Assembly: GCA_003251955.1 (NCBI GenBank)
Contig: QKDV01000153.1
Span: forward strand, 1 to 5,387
Source: Methanospirillum hungatei
GTDB lineage: Archaea; Halobacteriota; Methanomicrobia; Methanomicrobiales; Methanospirillaceae
Length of the DNA: 5,387 nt
Direction: 5' to 3'
The notes under the pieces were generated by a model. That model ran no database searches. It was not told the origin of the DNA and saw only the letters and a program-made list of their open reading frames with translations. The position numbers and the translations under genes are program-made. Positions 1-5,387 of this stretch are shown in pieces; within the stretch, counting starts at the first letter, position 1, and each line of letters starts with the position of its first letter.

Positions 1-120
1 GTCGATATCATGGAATCAGAAGATATCGGTGCCATTTCAGCAAAAATCAATGAACGTAAGGCAAAGGAGCCAGGCGCATTCGACGCTGAAGCAATGATCG
101 TCGAGATCAAGGAAGAAGGC
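1..120 (+). repeat. Paralogous direct repeat, copy 1 (MtrA domain end)
   Basis: This segment encodes the last 40 residues of the MtrA corrinoid domain. It aligns without gaps to bases 941-1060 in the fusion gene, with 30 of 40 amino acids identical. The nucleotide copies have drifted mostly at third codon positions, so this is an old gene duplication under protein-level selection and not a recent duplication or a recombination scar. The duplication probably extends further left, outside the window. Confidence 0.85.
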
Positions 121-345
121 GCCGCAAGCAGCGACGCGGAAGGGGCAGAAGTCCGTCCGATGTCAGCTGAGGTTGCACTTATCCATGCCCGGATGAAGAC
201 CATCCAGATGCTCGTAACAGACATCGGATACCAGGATCGCTTCGCAGCTGGTGTCTATGGTGGTAAAGTCGAGGGTCTCATGATTGGACTCGTTGTGTCG
301 TTTGTAATCATCGGACTCCTTCTTATGGGACACGGGGTGGCATAA
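1..345 (+). CDS. mtrA: Tetrahydromethanopterin S-methyltransferase subunit A, C-terminal part (5' end outside window)
   Basis: MtrA is the corrinoid subunit of the Mtr complex. It carries the methyl group from methyl-tetrahydromethanopterin (via MtrH) towards coenzyme M at the cytoplasmic face of the membrane. The frame is open to the left edge, and its first three residues (VDI) continue the MtrA fold, so the ATG at base 10 is internal and not the start. The visible 114 residues comprise the end of the corrinoid domain ([18 protein letters not shown]), a conserved VEIKEEG segment, an acidic linker, a juxtamembrane stretch containing TDIGYQDRF and GGKVEG, and one C-terminal membrane helix (about the last 25 residues, ending [10 protein letters not shown]). 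This tail is the normal MtrA anchor. The cobalt-ligand histidine would lie upstream and cannot be checked here. The stop overlaps the mtrF start by one base. A second MtrA domain occurs two genes downstream. Confidence 0.93.
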   Translation, partial: VDIMESEDIGAISAKINERKAKEPGAFDAEAMIVEIKEEGAASSDAEGAEVRPMSAEVALIHARMKTIQMLVTDIGYQDRFAAGVYGGKVEGLMIGLVVSFVIIGLLLMGHGVA

Positions 346-548
346 TGGCAGACGACGAGAAGAAAGCAGGCCCGGTCAGGATTGCAGCAATCGAGGCCAT
401 GGTTTCAGATATCAAATACAAGGGACAGATCCTTGCACGGACAAACAAACTTGAGTCCGGTATTATGGGTGGAGGACTTATCGGGTTCACCATCGGTCTT
501 GCCGTAGCACTCCTGATGGTAGTTCCGGTTCTTCTGGGGGTACTGTAA
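345..548 (+). CDS. mtrF: Tetrahydromethanopterin S-methyltransferase subunit F
   Basis: MtrF is a small single-helix membrane subunit of the Mtr complex with no known catalytic residues. The 67-residue protein matches the family's usual size. Residues 1-38 are a charged, helix-prone cytoplasmic part ([25 protein letters not shown]), and residues 43-66 form one glycine- and valine-rich membrane helix. The segment MVSDIKYK followed by a glycine-rich helix resembles the juxtamembrane region of the preceding MtrA tail ([11 protein letters not shown]), which suggests a related anchor module. The start is the ATG in a TAATG overlap with mtrA, with a GGGGTGG ribosome binding site at 334-340 inside mtrA, consistent with translational coupling. 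The position between mtrA and an mtrG-containing gene matches the mtrA-mtrF-mtrG-mtrH order known in methanogens. It was identified from motif pattern and context. Confidence 0.9.
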   Translation: MADDEKKAGPVRIAAIEAMVSDIKYKGQILARTNKLESGIMGGGLIGFTIGLAVALLMVVPVLLGVL

Positions 549-1291
549 TGGCAGACAAGGGTGAGCCGGCAGCAGGCTGGCCAATTATCCAGGGTGATTT
601 CCACACTGGGGATCCAAAAAGCCCAGTCGGTGTCGTTACCATGGGTTCACACCTGGACGAGCAGGCAATCTGTAATGCAGGGGCGGCAATCGCCGGATCC
701 TGTAAGACCGAGAACCTCGGACTTGAGAAGATTCTTGCAAATATCATCTCAAACCCGAACATCAGGTTTGTGCTGACCTGTGGTACTGAAGTTAAGGGTC
801 ACCTTTCCGGTCAGAGCCTGATTGCTCTGCACCAGAGTGGTGTTGACGGCGGTAAGATCGTCGGCTCCAAGGGTGCAATTCCGTTCATCGAGAACCTCAC
901 TGCAGACAATATCAAGCGGTTCCAGGAGCAGGTAGAGATCGTTGATATAATGGAGGCCGAGGATATCGGTGCTATCTCCGCAAAGATCAACGAGCTCAAA
1001 GCACGTGACCCGGGGGTCTTCCCAGGCGGACCGATGGTAGTCGAGATCAAGGAAGAGGGCGATGGAGGTAGTGCTGTAGCAGCCACTGCAAACCCACAGT
1101 TCCTTGAGATCGAGGCCAAACTCGATGCAATCGAGACGAAACTTGAGTTCGTTAACGGTGAAATGACCCAGCGTGTCGGCCGTAAGGTCGGACGTGATAT
1201 CGGTATTCTGTACGGTATCGTTGCAGGTCTGATGACCTACGTAATAGTTACCGAATTACTGCCAAAATTGCTTGAAATACTCGCAAAATAA
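548..1291 (+). CDS. MtrA-MtrG fusion: corrinoid domain joined to MtrG-like stalk and membrane anchor
   Basis: This 247-residue protein joins two Mtr subunits. Residues 1-171 are a complete MtrA corrinoid domain: [10 protein letters not shown] near the N terminus, [27 protein letters not shown] (50-61), and [11 protein letters not shown] (80-90), in which His85 aligns with the histidine that binds cobalt in MtrA. Residues 132-171 match the preceding mtrA product at 30 of 40 positions without gaps. After a short Ala/Gly linker (about 172-182), residues 183-247 look like MtrG: a helical stalk ([22 protein letters not shown]), the MtrG signature [14 protein letters not shown] (210-223) and one membrane helix (about 219-245). 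MtrA's own anchor is absent. The ATG lies in a TAATG overlap with mtrF, with GGGGGT at 536-541 as ribosome binding site. No separate mtrG is seen in the window, so this gene probably supplies MtrG. Whether its corrinoid domain works in methyl transfer, structurally, or as a reserve is not known from sequence. Confidence 0.88.
   Translation: MADKGEPAAGWPIIQGDFHTGDPKSPVGVVTMGSHLDEQAICNAGAAIAGSCKTENLGLEKILANIISNPNIRFVLTCGTEVKGHLSGQSLIALHQSGVDGGKIVGSKGAIPFIENLTADNIKRFQEQVEIVDIMEAEDIGAISAKINELKARDPGVFPGGPMVVEIKEEGDGGSAVAATANPQFLEIEAKLDAIETKLEFVNGEMTQRVGRKVGRDIGILYGIVAGLMTYVIVTELLPKLLEILAK
941..1060 (+). repeat. Paralogous direct repeat, copy 2 (MtrA domain end in fusion gene)
   Basis: This is the partner of bases 1-120. 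Similarity stops just after the VEIKEEG segment (residues 165-171 of the fusion protein). There the first copy continues into the MtrA anchor and this copy continues into the MtrG-like part. That point marks the domain junction of the fusion. Confidence 0.85.
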
Positions 1292-1298
1292 GAGGTGA
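1292..1298 (+). promoter_or_regulatory. Ribosome binding site of mtrH
   Basis: GAGGTGA matches the complement of the archaeal 16S rRNA 3' end very well and lies 6 bases before the ATG at 1305. This spacing favours 1305 over the second in-frame ATG at 1311, which would be 12 bases away. It starts directly after the stop codon of the fusion gene. Confidence 0.8.
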
Positions 1299-1304
1299 TG
1301 TTAG

Positions 1305-2291
1305 ATGTTCATGTTTGAGAAGGAACAGACGGTCCTTGACTTCAACGGTCACAAGATCGGAGGACAGCCTGGAGAATATCCACGGGTGCTTGGTGCATCC
1401 ATATTCTATAACAAACACGAGACCGTGCTCGATGAGCACACTGGAAAGATCGACAAGGCTAAGGCAGAGGCACTCTGGAACAGGTGTCTTGAGCTTTACG
1501 ATGCAACTGGCAACTGGTACTTCTGTCAGATCATCGCAGAGTTCGGTGAGGCCTTTGAGAGTTACTTCAGCTGGTTCACAGAGATCGATGACGAGTTCCC
1601 ATTCCTGATGGACTCTTCTGCACCAGCAGCACTCGCACACGCCTGCCAGTACGTTACCGAAGTAGGTATCGCTGACCGTGCAGTGTACAACTCAATCAAC
1701 GGTTCAATCGGACCAGAGAACATCGAGGCTATCAAGAAGTCCGATGTCGATGCAGCTATCGTTCTCGCATTCAACCCCGGAGACGCAAGTGTCCGTGGTC
1801 GTGAGAAGGTGCTGACTGATGGAGGAGTTGCAGGTCAGGAGAAATCCATGATAGCAATCGCCGAGGAAGCAGGTATCAAACGCCCAATCCTCGACACTGC
1901 AGCAACCCCACTCGGTCTCGGTTCTGGTGGCTCATTCCGTGAAATCCTTGCATGCAAGGCAATCCACGGTCTGCCAACCGGTGGTGCATACCACAACATG
2001 ACCGTTTCCTGGACCTGGCTCAAGCGCTGGAGAAAGAACGGTATCCTCGACCGGTACAAAGATGCAGGCGCACTGCTCGAGCAGATGGGACACCACCACT
2101 TCGGCGGTGTAGAGGGTATCCGTCAGGCAGCATGGTCTGCACCAGATATTGGATGTAACATCATGGCAGCCACCCTTGGTGCAGATCTGCTCATGTTCGG
2201 TCCAATCGAGAACTGTGAAGCTGCCGAGACTCTCCGTGAGCTCGGTGGCGATATCAAAGAACCAAACCACCCAATCAACAAGCTGATCTAA
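1305..2291 (+). CDS. mtrH: Tetrahydromethanopterin S-methyltransferase subunit H
   Basis: MtrH is the peripheral cytoplasmic subunit that transfers the methyl group from N5-methyl-tetrahydromethanopterin to the cob(I)amide carried by MtrA, a TIM-barrel methyltransferase reaction. The 328-residue length is close to the family norm. Recognisable features are the N terminus MFMFEKEQTVLDFNGHKIGGQPGEYP (an MtrH hallmark), IFYNKHETV, the central DRAVYNSINGSIGPENIEA, IVLAFNPGDASV, LDTAATPLGLGSGGSF and a C-terminal GADLLMFGPIENCE. There is no signal peptide or membrane helix. It is the last gene of the mtr operon, 13 bases after the fusion gene, and is followed by a hairpin terminator. Codon use is strongly biased, as expected for a highly expressed methanogenesis gene. 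It has the usual MtrH architecture, so the oddities of this operon are confined to the MtrA/MtrG part. Confidence 0.96.
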   Translation: MFMFEKEQTVLDFNGHKIGGQPGEYPRVLGASIFYNKHETVLDEHTGKIDKAKAEALWNRCLELYDATGNWYFCQIIAEFGEAFESYFSWFTEIDDEFPFLMDSSAPAALAHACQYVTEVGIADRAVYNSINGSIGPENIEAIKKSDVDAAIVLAFNPGDASVRGREKVLTDGGVAGQEKSMIAIAEEAGIKRPILDTAATPLGLGSGGSFREILACKAIHGLPTGGAYHNMTVSWTWLKRWRKNGILDRYKDAGALLEQMGHHHFGGVEGIRQAAWSAPDIGCNIMAATLGADLLMFGPIENCEAAETLRELGGDIKEPNHPINKLI

Positions 2292-2307
2292 TTCAGCTTC
2301 TTTTTTT
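2280..2307 (+). terminator. Hairpin and T-run terminator of the mtr operon
   Basis: AAGCTGA (2280-2286) and TCAGCTT (2293-2299) form a perfect 7-bp stem with a 6-base loop. They are followed directly by C and seven T (2301-2307). The left arm and loop contain the last codons and stop of mtrH. Archaeal termination depends mainly on the T-run, and the stem may add stability to the transcript end. Confidence 0.7.
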
Positions 2308-2379
2308 GATACTTAGCTAATTGCATCCGTGCCATAAGACCTGCACATCTGTGCGGTAATTCTATCCCCAATGCGAATC

Positions 2380-2401
2380 ATTATTCACATATCAGAATAA
2401 T
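2380..2401. promoter_or_regulatory. Inverted repeat in the cysE upstream region (possible operator/promoter element)
   Basis: ATTATTC (2380-2386) and GAATAAT (2395-2401) are perfect 7-bp inverted arms separated by 8 bases. The A/T-rich right arm and the ATAATTA-like stretch just after it (about 2397-2403) could serve as a TATA element for the cysE-cysK transcript, about 70 bases before the start codon. The promoter role is inferred from position and base composition only. Confidence 0.35.
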
Positions 2402-2413
2402 TAGTACCCCAAT

Positions 2414-2429
2414 AGTCACAATTGTGACT
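2414..2429. promoter_or_regulatory. 16-bp perfect palindrome upstream of cysE, candidate operator
   Basis: AGTCACAATTGTGACT is a perfect 16-bp palindrome whose right end is 43 bases before the cysE ATG. If the A/T-rich element at about 2395-2403 is the TATA box, this palindrome sits at or near the transcription start, a position where a dimeric repressor could block RNA polymerase. It is followed by G/A-rich sequence and no T-run, so it does not look like a terminator. The regulator is unknown; control by cysteine or sulfide would be an inference from the genes it precedes. Confidence 0.5.
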
Positions 2430-2472
2430 CGGATTGAGGACTGCAATCTCTTCATAGGTTTAGGGATCTGAC

Positions 2473-3456
2473 ATGATTGGAGCACGTATCAGGGAAGATA
2501 TCGAGATTATCCTGCAGAAAGATCCTGCAGCACGTAGTAAAATTGAGATTCTATTCTGCTATCCGGGCCTGCATGCTCTAACAATGCACAGGATTTCCCA
2601 CCAGTTATGGCTCAGAAATTACAGGCTCACAGCACGGTTTCTCTCTCACATCTCAAGACTTTTAACAGGTATTGAGATCCATCCGGGTGCAAAGATCGGG
2701 AGACGGGTGGTCATAGACCATGGAATGGGGGTCGTTATTGGGGAGACAGCCGAAGTGGGTGATGAGGTCCTGCTCTACATGGGTGTCGTCCTTGGTGGAA
2801 CAACCCTGACAAAAGGAAAGCGTCATCCAACTCTAGGAAACGGAGTTGTTGTCGGATCAGGTGCTGCAGTTCTTGGCCCGATTAATCTTGGAGATTATGC
2901 AAAAGTCGGGGCCGGGGCCGTTGTTGTCAGGGATGTTCCTCCGGGTGCAACAGTAGTCGGAGTCCCAGGAAGAATTGCCGGTCTCGAACGGAGGAACACC
3001 CAGGATGATATCAGGGATAACGCAATGCCTGATCCGACACTGCGGGTGATAAGCCGGATGCTTGAACGTCAGAGTTTACTTGAGGAGAAGATCATCAATC
3101 TTGAAAAAGAGCTGGTATGTATCAGGCAGCATGCACCTACAACGCCGGTATCGGACAGGGAAGAAGAGGTATGGACAGCTCTCAGGCAGATCATTGATCC
3201 AGAGATAGGACATAATGTTGTTGATATCGGTCTGATCAAATCAGTAAAGATCACCGGTGAACAAGTGGATGTGGAAATGGCACTTAATACCGAGTCATGT
3301 CCTCTGCTTGAATACCTGGTTAACCAGGTTGAGACCAGGCTCAAACTCATCAGGTGGATAACCGGTGTGAAGGTTGAGGTTATTCATGATCCATGGGAGG
3401 CAGAAACCTGTCTTAACCCGTTGATCCATTACAAGGTAAAAACAGACGAGAAGTAA
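2473..3456 (+). CDS. cysE: Serine O-acetyltransferase fused to a C-terminal MIP18/DUF59 (SufT-type) domain
   Basis: The N-terminal part makes O-acetylserine from serine and acetyl-CoA, the first step of cysteine synthesis. Residues 1-60 are the short helical domain (QKDPAA at 15-20, with Asp17 matching the substrate-site Asp of CysE). Residues 66-165 are a left-handed beta-helix of hexapeptide repeats with [14 protein letters not shown] (80-93), catalytic His83 next to Asp82, [15 protein letters not shown] (108-122) with His118, and GVPGR at 163-167. Residues about 190-218 look like a coiled-coil linker. Residues about 229-310 are a MIP18/DUF59 domain with DPEI (242-245), VVDIGLI (249-255), TESCP (273-277, with Cys276 in the family's conserved position) and HDPW (305-308). 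Stand-alone DUF59 proteins act in Fe-S cluster assembly. Bacterial CysE proteins normally end soon after the beta-helix, so 327 residues is long. A weak AGGGA binding site lies 6 bases before the ATG. cysK follows after 32 bases. Confidence 0.92.
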   Translation: MIGARIREDIEIILQKDPAARSKIEILFCYPGLHALTMHRISHQLWLRNYRLTARFLSHISRLLTGIEIHPGAKIGRRVVIDHGMGVVIGETAEVGDEVLLYMGVVLGGTTLTKGKRHPTLGNGVVVGSGAAVLGPINLGDYAKVGAGAVVVRDVPPGATVVGVPGRIAGLERRNTQDDIRDNAMPDPTLRVISRMLERQSLLEEKIINLEKELVCIRQHAPTTPVSDREEEVWTALRQIIDPEIGHNVVDIGLIKSVKITGEQVDVEMALNTESCPLLEYLVNQVETRLKLIRWITGVKVEVIHDPWEAETCLNPLIHYKVKTDEK

Positions 3457-3488
3457 CTGACTGGACAGCATAATTCAGAGAGGGCATT

Positions 3489-4448
3489 ATGGGACGAATT
3501 TACAATGATATAACCAAAACAATAGGAAATACACCACTCATCCGCCTTAATCGCATAACCAGGGATTTGAGCACACAGACATTTCCTCCGACAATTCTGG
3601 TAAAACAGGAGTCACGAAATCCTCTTGGAAGTGTGAAGGACAGAATCGGGGTTGCCCTGATAGAGGCAGCGGAGCGGGACGGACTCATCAAACCAGGTAC
3701 TATTATCATTGAGCCCACAAGCGGAAATACAGGAATTGGTCTTGCATTCGCTGCCGCTGCGAAAGGATACCGACTGGTTTTAGTGATGCCAGAGTCGTTT
3801 AGTATCGAGAGAAGAAAGATCTTCAAGGCCCTAGGAGCAGAGTTGATCCTCTCCTCAGCAGCAGAAGGAATACCGGGAGCAGTCAACATGGCCGAGCAGA
3901 TCCACCGGGAACACCCTGATTCCTATCTTGTTCCCCAGCAGTTTAAGAATCCGGCAAATCCTGAAATCCACCGGAGAACAACAGCAGAGGAGATCTGGAA
4001 CGATACTGACGGGCAGGTTGATATCGTGGTTGCAGGAACCGGCACTGGAGGAACAATTACTGGTATTGCCTCGGTTTTGAAGCAAAGGAAAGCCTCTTTC
4101 AAGGCAATCGCAGTAGAAGCTGCATCCTCACCGGTCATTTCAGGGGGTAAACCTGGAAAGCATAAGATACAGGGAATCAGCCCTGGTTTTATCCCGGATA
4201 ATCTTGAAGTGAATCTTCTGGATCAGGTTATTCAGATCACAGATGAAGAGGCATACGAGTATGCACGACGTCTGGCCTCAGAAGAAGGGATTCTTGCAGG
4301 GATATCATCAGGAGCAGCAACTGCGGCTGCTTTGAAGATTGGTGCATTACCGGAGAATGCCGGCAAGATGATTGTAGCCATTCTCCCGGATACAGGTGAG
4401 AGGTACCTCTCGACCGACCTCTTCGATTACGAGGAGGAAGTCAGATAA
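3489..4448 (+). CDS. cysK: Cysteine synthase (O-acetylserine sulfhydrylase), PLP-dependent
   Basis: This enzyme replaces the acetate of O-acetylserine with sulfide to give cysteine, using pyridoxal phosphate in the cytoplasm. The 319-residue protein has the fold-type II landmarks in order: [11 protein letters not shown] (11-21), NPLGSVKDR (44-52) with the PLP-binding Lys50, TSGNTG (77-82, substrate carboxylate loop), GTGTGGT (183-189, PLP phosphate loop), [11 protein letters not shown] (226-236), GISSGAA (271-277, with a serine near the pyridine nitrogen) and [10 protein letters not shown] (300-309). These motifs favour O-acetylserine sulfhydrylase over cystathionine beta-synthase, and there is no extra CBS domain. 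The partner gene cysE immediately upstream, 32 bases away on the same strand, supports this. An AGAGGG binding site at 3479-3484 precedes the ATG. CysE and CysK in other organisms form a complex through the CysE C terminus; here that end is occupied by another domain, so such a complex is uncertain. Confidence 0.95.
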   Translation: MGRIYNDITKTIGNTPLIRLNRITRDLSTQTFPPTILVKQESRNPLGSVKDRIGVALIEAAERDGLIKPGTIIIEPTSGNTGIGLAFAAAAKGYRLVLVMPESFSIERRKIFKALGAELILSSAAEGIPGAVNMAEQIHREHPDSYLVPQQFKNPANPEIHRRTTAEEIWNDTDGQVDIVVAGTGTGGTITGIASVLKQRKASFKAIAVEAASSPVISGGKPGKHKIQGISPGFIPDNLEVNLLDQVIQITDEEAYEYARRLASEEGILAGISSGAATAAALKIGALPENAGKMIVAILPDTGERYLSTDLFDYEEEVR

Positions 4449-4547
4449 TAAACCCTTGACTTGTTATGGACTCTGCATTAATCTGGTTAGTTTTCAAGTA
4501 ATCACACAAATAATACTCAAAATAAAGAGAAGATTAGAAGAACGGAT
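4449..4547. other. Convergent intergenic region between cysK and tetR
   Basis: These 99 bases separate two genes that point at each other. The region is A/T-rich. It has only short T-runs for each direction (GTTTTC at about 4490-4495 on the + strand; CTTTATTTTG on the - strand, about 4516-4525). No stable hairpin or gene was seen. It probably holds weak T-run-based termination for both transcripts. Confidence 0.4.
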
Positions 4548-5168
4548 CTATGACATGTTATCAGAGGAGTGATCAGTCCAGATCATGTCAAGCCCGAACC
4601 TGATTATCTCGTCTGACGACAGACCGGTATTCCCTGAACTGATCAGTTTAATAGCGCCAAACAATATCTGGGAGACCATAACAAAATAGAATTCGGGGGA
4701 GATATCCCGGATCAACCCTTTCTTAACCGCCTCCTCAGCAATATCATTCATCCATGAAAATTCTGCATGGGCTTCGCGTTTCACATCTTCAGAAATACTA
4801 GGAGAATGGTAAAACTGCTCAATAAAGAGAAATTTTTCTGGATTAGATATTCCCCAGGTGACAAAGCCATGGAAGCACCGCTCCAGTCTTATTTTTGGAT
4901 CCAGATCCGGATCATCCTTACCTCGGATTGCTTCGGCCATATCCTTTTTTATTGCCAGGTACAGGTGATCAAAGAGGGTATTTTTATCAGGGAAATAATG
5001 AAACAGTGTCCCTGTTGAGATTCCTGCTTCTTTGCTTATCTGTGACGTCGGAGTAGCATGAAATCCCTGGCTGGTGAAGAGACGAAGAGCTACATTCAGT
5101 ATAATATCACGTTTTCCAGGTTGTGATTCGGCTATATATGAACGCCTTTCTGCTCTGGGAGGACTCAT
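4548..5168 (-). CDS. TetR/AcrR family transcriptional regulator
   Basis: This 206-residue protein has the typical length of a TetR-family one-component regulator. Residues 18-66 form the DNA-binding domain: KRDIILNVALRLFTSQGFHATPTSQISKEAGISTGTLFHYFPDKNTLFDHLY, with the helix-turn-helix at about 39-58 and the hallmark GTLFHYFPDK. Residues about 80-200 are the divergent helical ligand-binding and dimerisation domain, with FVTWGISNPEKFLFIEQFYHSP and FVMVSQILFGAIKLISSG, so the ligand cannot be named. The start is supported by an AAGGAAG binding site (5174-5180 on this strand) 5 bases before the ATG. It is encoded 57 bases downstream of an Fe-S oxidoreductase gene on the same strand, so it may control that gene and itself. 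It converges on cysK and is unlikely to be co-transcribed with it. Confidence 0.9.
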   Translation of the reverse strand: MSPPRAERRSYIAESQPGKRDIILNVALRLFTSQGFHATPTSQISKEAGISTGTLFHYFPDKNTLFDHLYLAIKKDMAEAIRGKDDPDLDPKIRLERCFHGFVTWGISNPEKFLFIEQFYHSPSISEDVKREAHAEFSWMNDIAEEAVKKGLIRDISPEFYFVMVSQILFGAIKLISSGNTGLSSDEIIRFGLDMIWTDHSSDNMS

Positions 5169-5214
5169 CTTCTCTTCCTTCTTTCTTTTAAATGCTGGAG
5201 ATAGTTCTTTGGAT

Positions 5215-5224
5215 ACTGATCAGT
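5215..5224. promoter_or_regulatory. 10-bp palindrome between the Fe-S gene and tetR, candidate operator
   Basis: ACTGATCAGT is a perfect palindrome in the 57-base gap upstream of tetR, 46 bases from its start codon. The same ten bases occur inside tetR (4638-4647), and a one-mismatch version lies near its 3' end (4568-4577). Position ahead of a TetR-family gene makes an autoregulatory site possible, but the palindrome is shorter than most TetR-type operators and may be chance. Confidence 0.3.
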
Positions 5225-5225
5225 G

Positions 5226-5387
5226 TTATGAAGAATCATCAATTTTTTTACGCCCGAGCATTATTTTGATAAGAGGTAACAGCATTCTGGTTCTCAGGCC
5301 GCTGAGTGTTTTTGAAACCGTTTTTAATTCATCAGGTATGGGAATATGCTGGGGACAAAGAGAGACACACTTCCCACAGTTCCTGCA
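5226..5387 (-). CDS. C-terminal end of an Fe-S oxidoreductase, probably aldo/keto reductase with 4Fe-4S domain (5' end outside window)
   Basis: On the minus strand the frame is open from the window edge for 53 residues to a TAA at 5226-5228. It begins CRNCGKCVSLCPQHIPIPDE, a CxxCxxCxxxCP motif that binds one 4Fe-4S cluster, followed by LKTVSKTLSGLRTRM and a basic/hydrophobic tail ending GRKKIDDSS. The phrase CPQHIPIPDELK closely resembles the C-terminal ferredoxin-like segment of the aldo/keto reductase family that carries an Fe-S domain. Other 4Fe-4S proteins cannot be excluded because the catalytic domain lies outside the window. tetR follows 57 bases downstream on the same strand, suggesting a regulator-enzyme pair. 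Confidence 0.7.
   Translation of the reverse strand, partial: CRNCGKCVSLCPQHIPIPDELKTVSKTLSGLRTRMLLPLIKIMLGRKKIDDSS

Noticed and set aside
10..345. A separate 111-residue gene starting at the ATG at base 10
   Set aside because: The frame is open to the left edge and the preceding codons continue the MtrA sequence (VDI, as in the second copy), so this ATG is an internal methionine of mtrA.
1248..1640. Minus-strand open frame of 130 codons, cysteine-rich
   Set aside because: It lies opposite mtrH, which has strong family motifs. The frame follows from mtrH codon bias and has no recognisable domain.
1932..2270. Minus-strand open frame of 112 codons
   Set aside because: It is antisense to mtrH with no ribosome binding site or family resemblance.
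2343..2354. GCACA-TC-TGTGC short inverted repeat
   Set aside because: Arms of only 5 bp with a 2-base centre, common by chance and far from a likely promoter core.
2371..2400. Nine-codon open frame (ATG to TAA) in the cysE leader, possible leader peptide
   Set aside because: It has no ribosome binding site, cysteine codons or attenuator-like structure, and it overlaps the inverted repeat.
3500..3889. Minus-strand open frame of 129 codons
   Set aside because: It is a shadow of cysK, with composition explained by the opposite coding strand.
4462..4499. ACTTG / CAAGT pair downstream of cysK as a terminator stem
   Set aside because: Five-base arms with a loop of almost 30 bases are not a credible hairpin, and no T-run follows.
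4767..5018. Plus-strand open frame of 83 codons
   Set aside because: It lies opposite tetR, whose helix-turn-helix is clear. No independent evidence of coding.

Overview
The window comes from a methanogenic archaeon. The left half holds the end of an mtr operon, which encodes the membrane-bound, sodium-pumping N5-methyl-tetrahydromethanopterin:coenzyme M methyltransferase found only in methanogens and close relatives. Moderate GC, one-base TAATG overlaps and strong GGTGA-type ribosome binding sites fit a euryarchaeon. The cysteine genes and protein style suggest Methanomicrobiales (Methanospirillum-like), but that placement is inference.

Region 1 (1-2307, + strand): the 3' end of an mtrA gene, then mtrF, then an unusual gene that joins a complete MtrA corrinoid domain to an MtrG-like stalk and membrane anchor, then mtrH. 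The first three genes are coupled by TAATG stop/start overlaps. The operon ends in a hairpin plus T-run that begins inside the mtrH stop region. The operon therefore carries two MtrA-type corrinoid domains and no free-standing mtrG in this window.

Region 2 (2308-4448, + strand): a 165-bp regulatory gap with two perfect inverted repeats, then two cysteine biosynthesis genes in tandem. The first is a serine O-acetyltransferase (cysE) with a coiled-coil-like linker and a C-terminal MIP18/DUF59 (SufT-type) iron-sulfur assembly domain. The second is a PLP-dependent O-acetylserine sulfhydrylase (cysK). Together they convert serine and sulfide to cysteine through O-acetylserine. The fused domain hints at a link between cysteine supply and Fe-S cluster biogenesis.

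Region 3 (4449-5387, - strand): a TetR/AcrR-type regulator convergent with cysK. Just upstream of it, on the same strand, is the C-terminal end of a gene with a CxxCxxCxxxCP iron-sulfur motif, most likely an aldo/keto reductase with a C-terminal 4Fe-4S domain. The two may form an operon. A 10-bp palindrome lies in the gap between them and recurs inside tetR.

The main points of interest are the MtrA-MtrG fusion beside a second mtrA, the CysE-DUF59 fusion, and the palindromic candidate operators. No rRNA, tRNA, CRISPR array or mobile element was seen. No gene-free stretch exceeds 300 bases.
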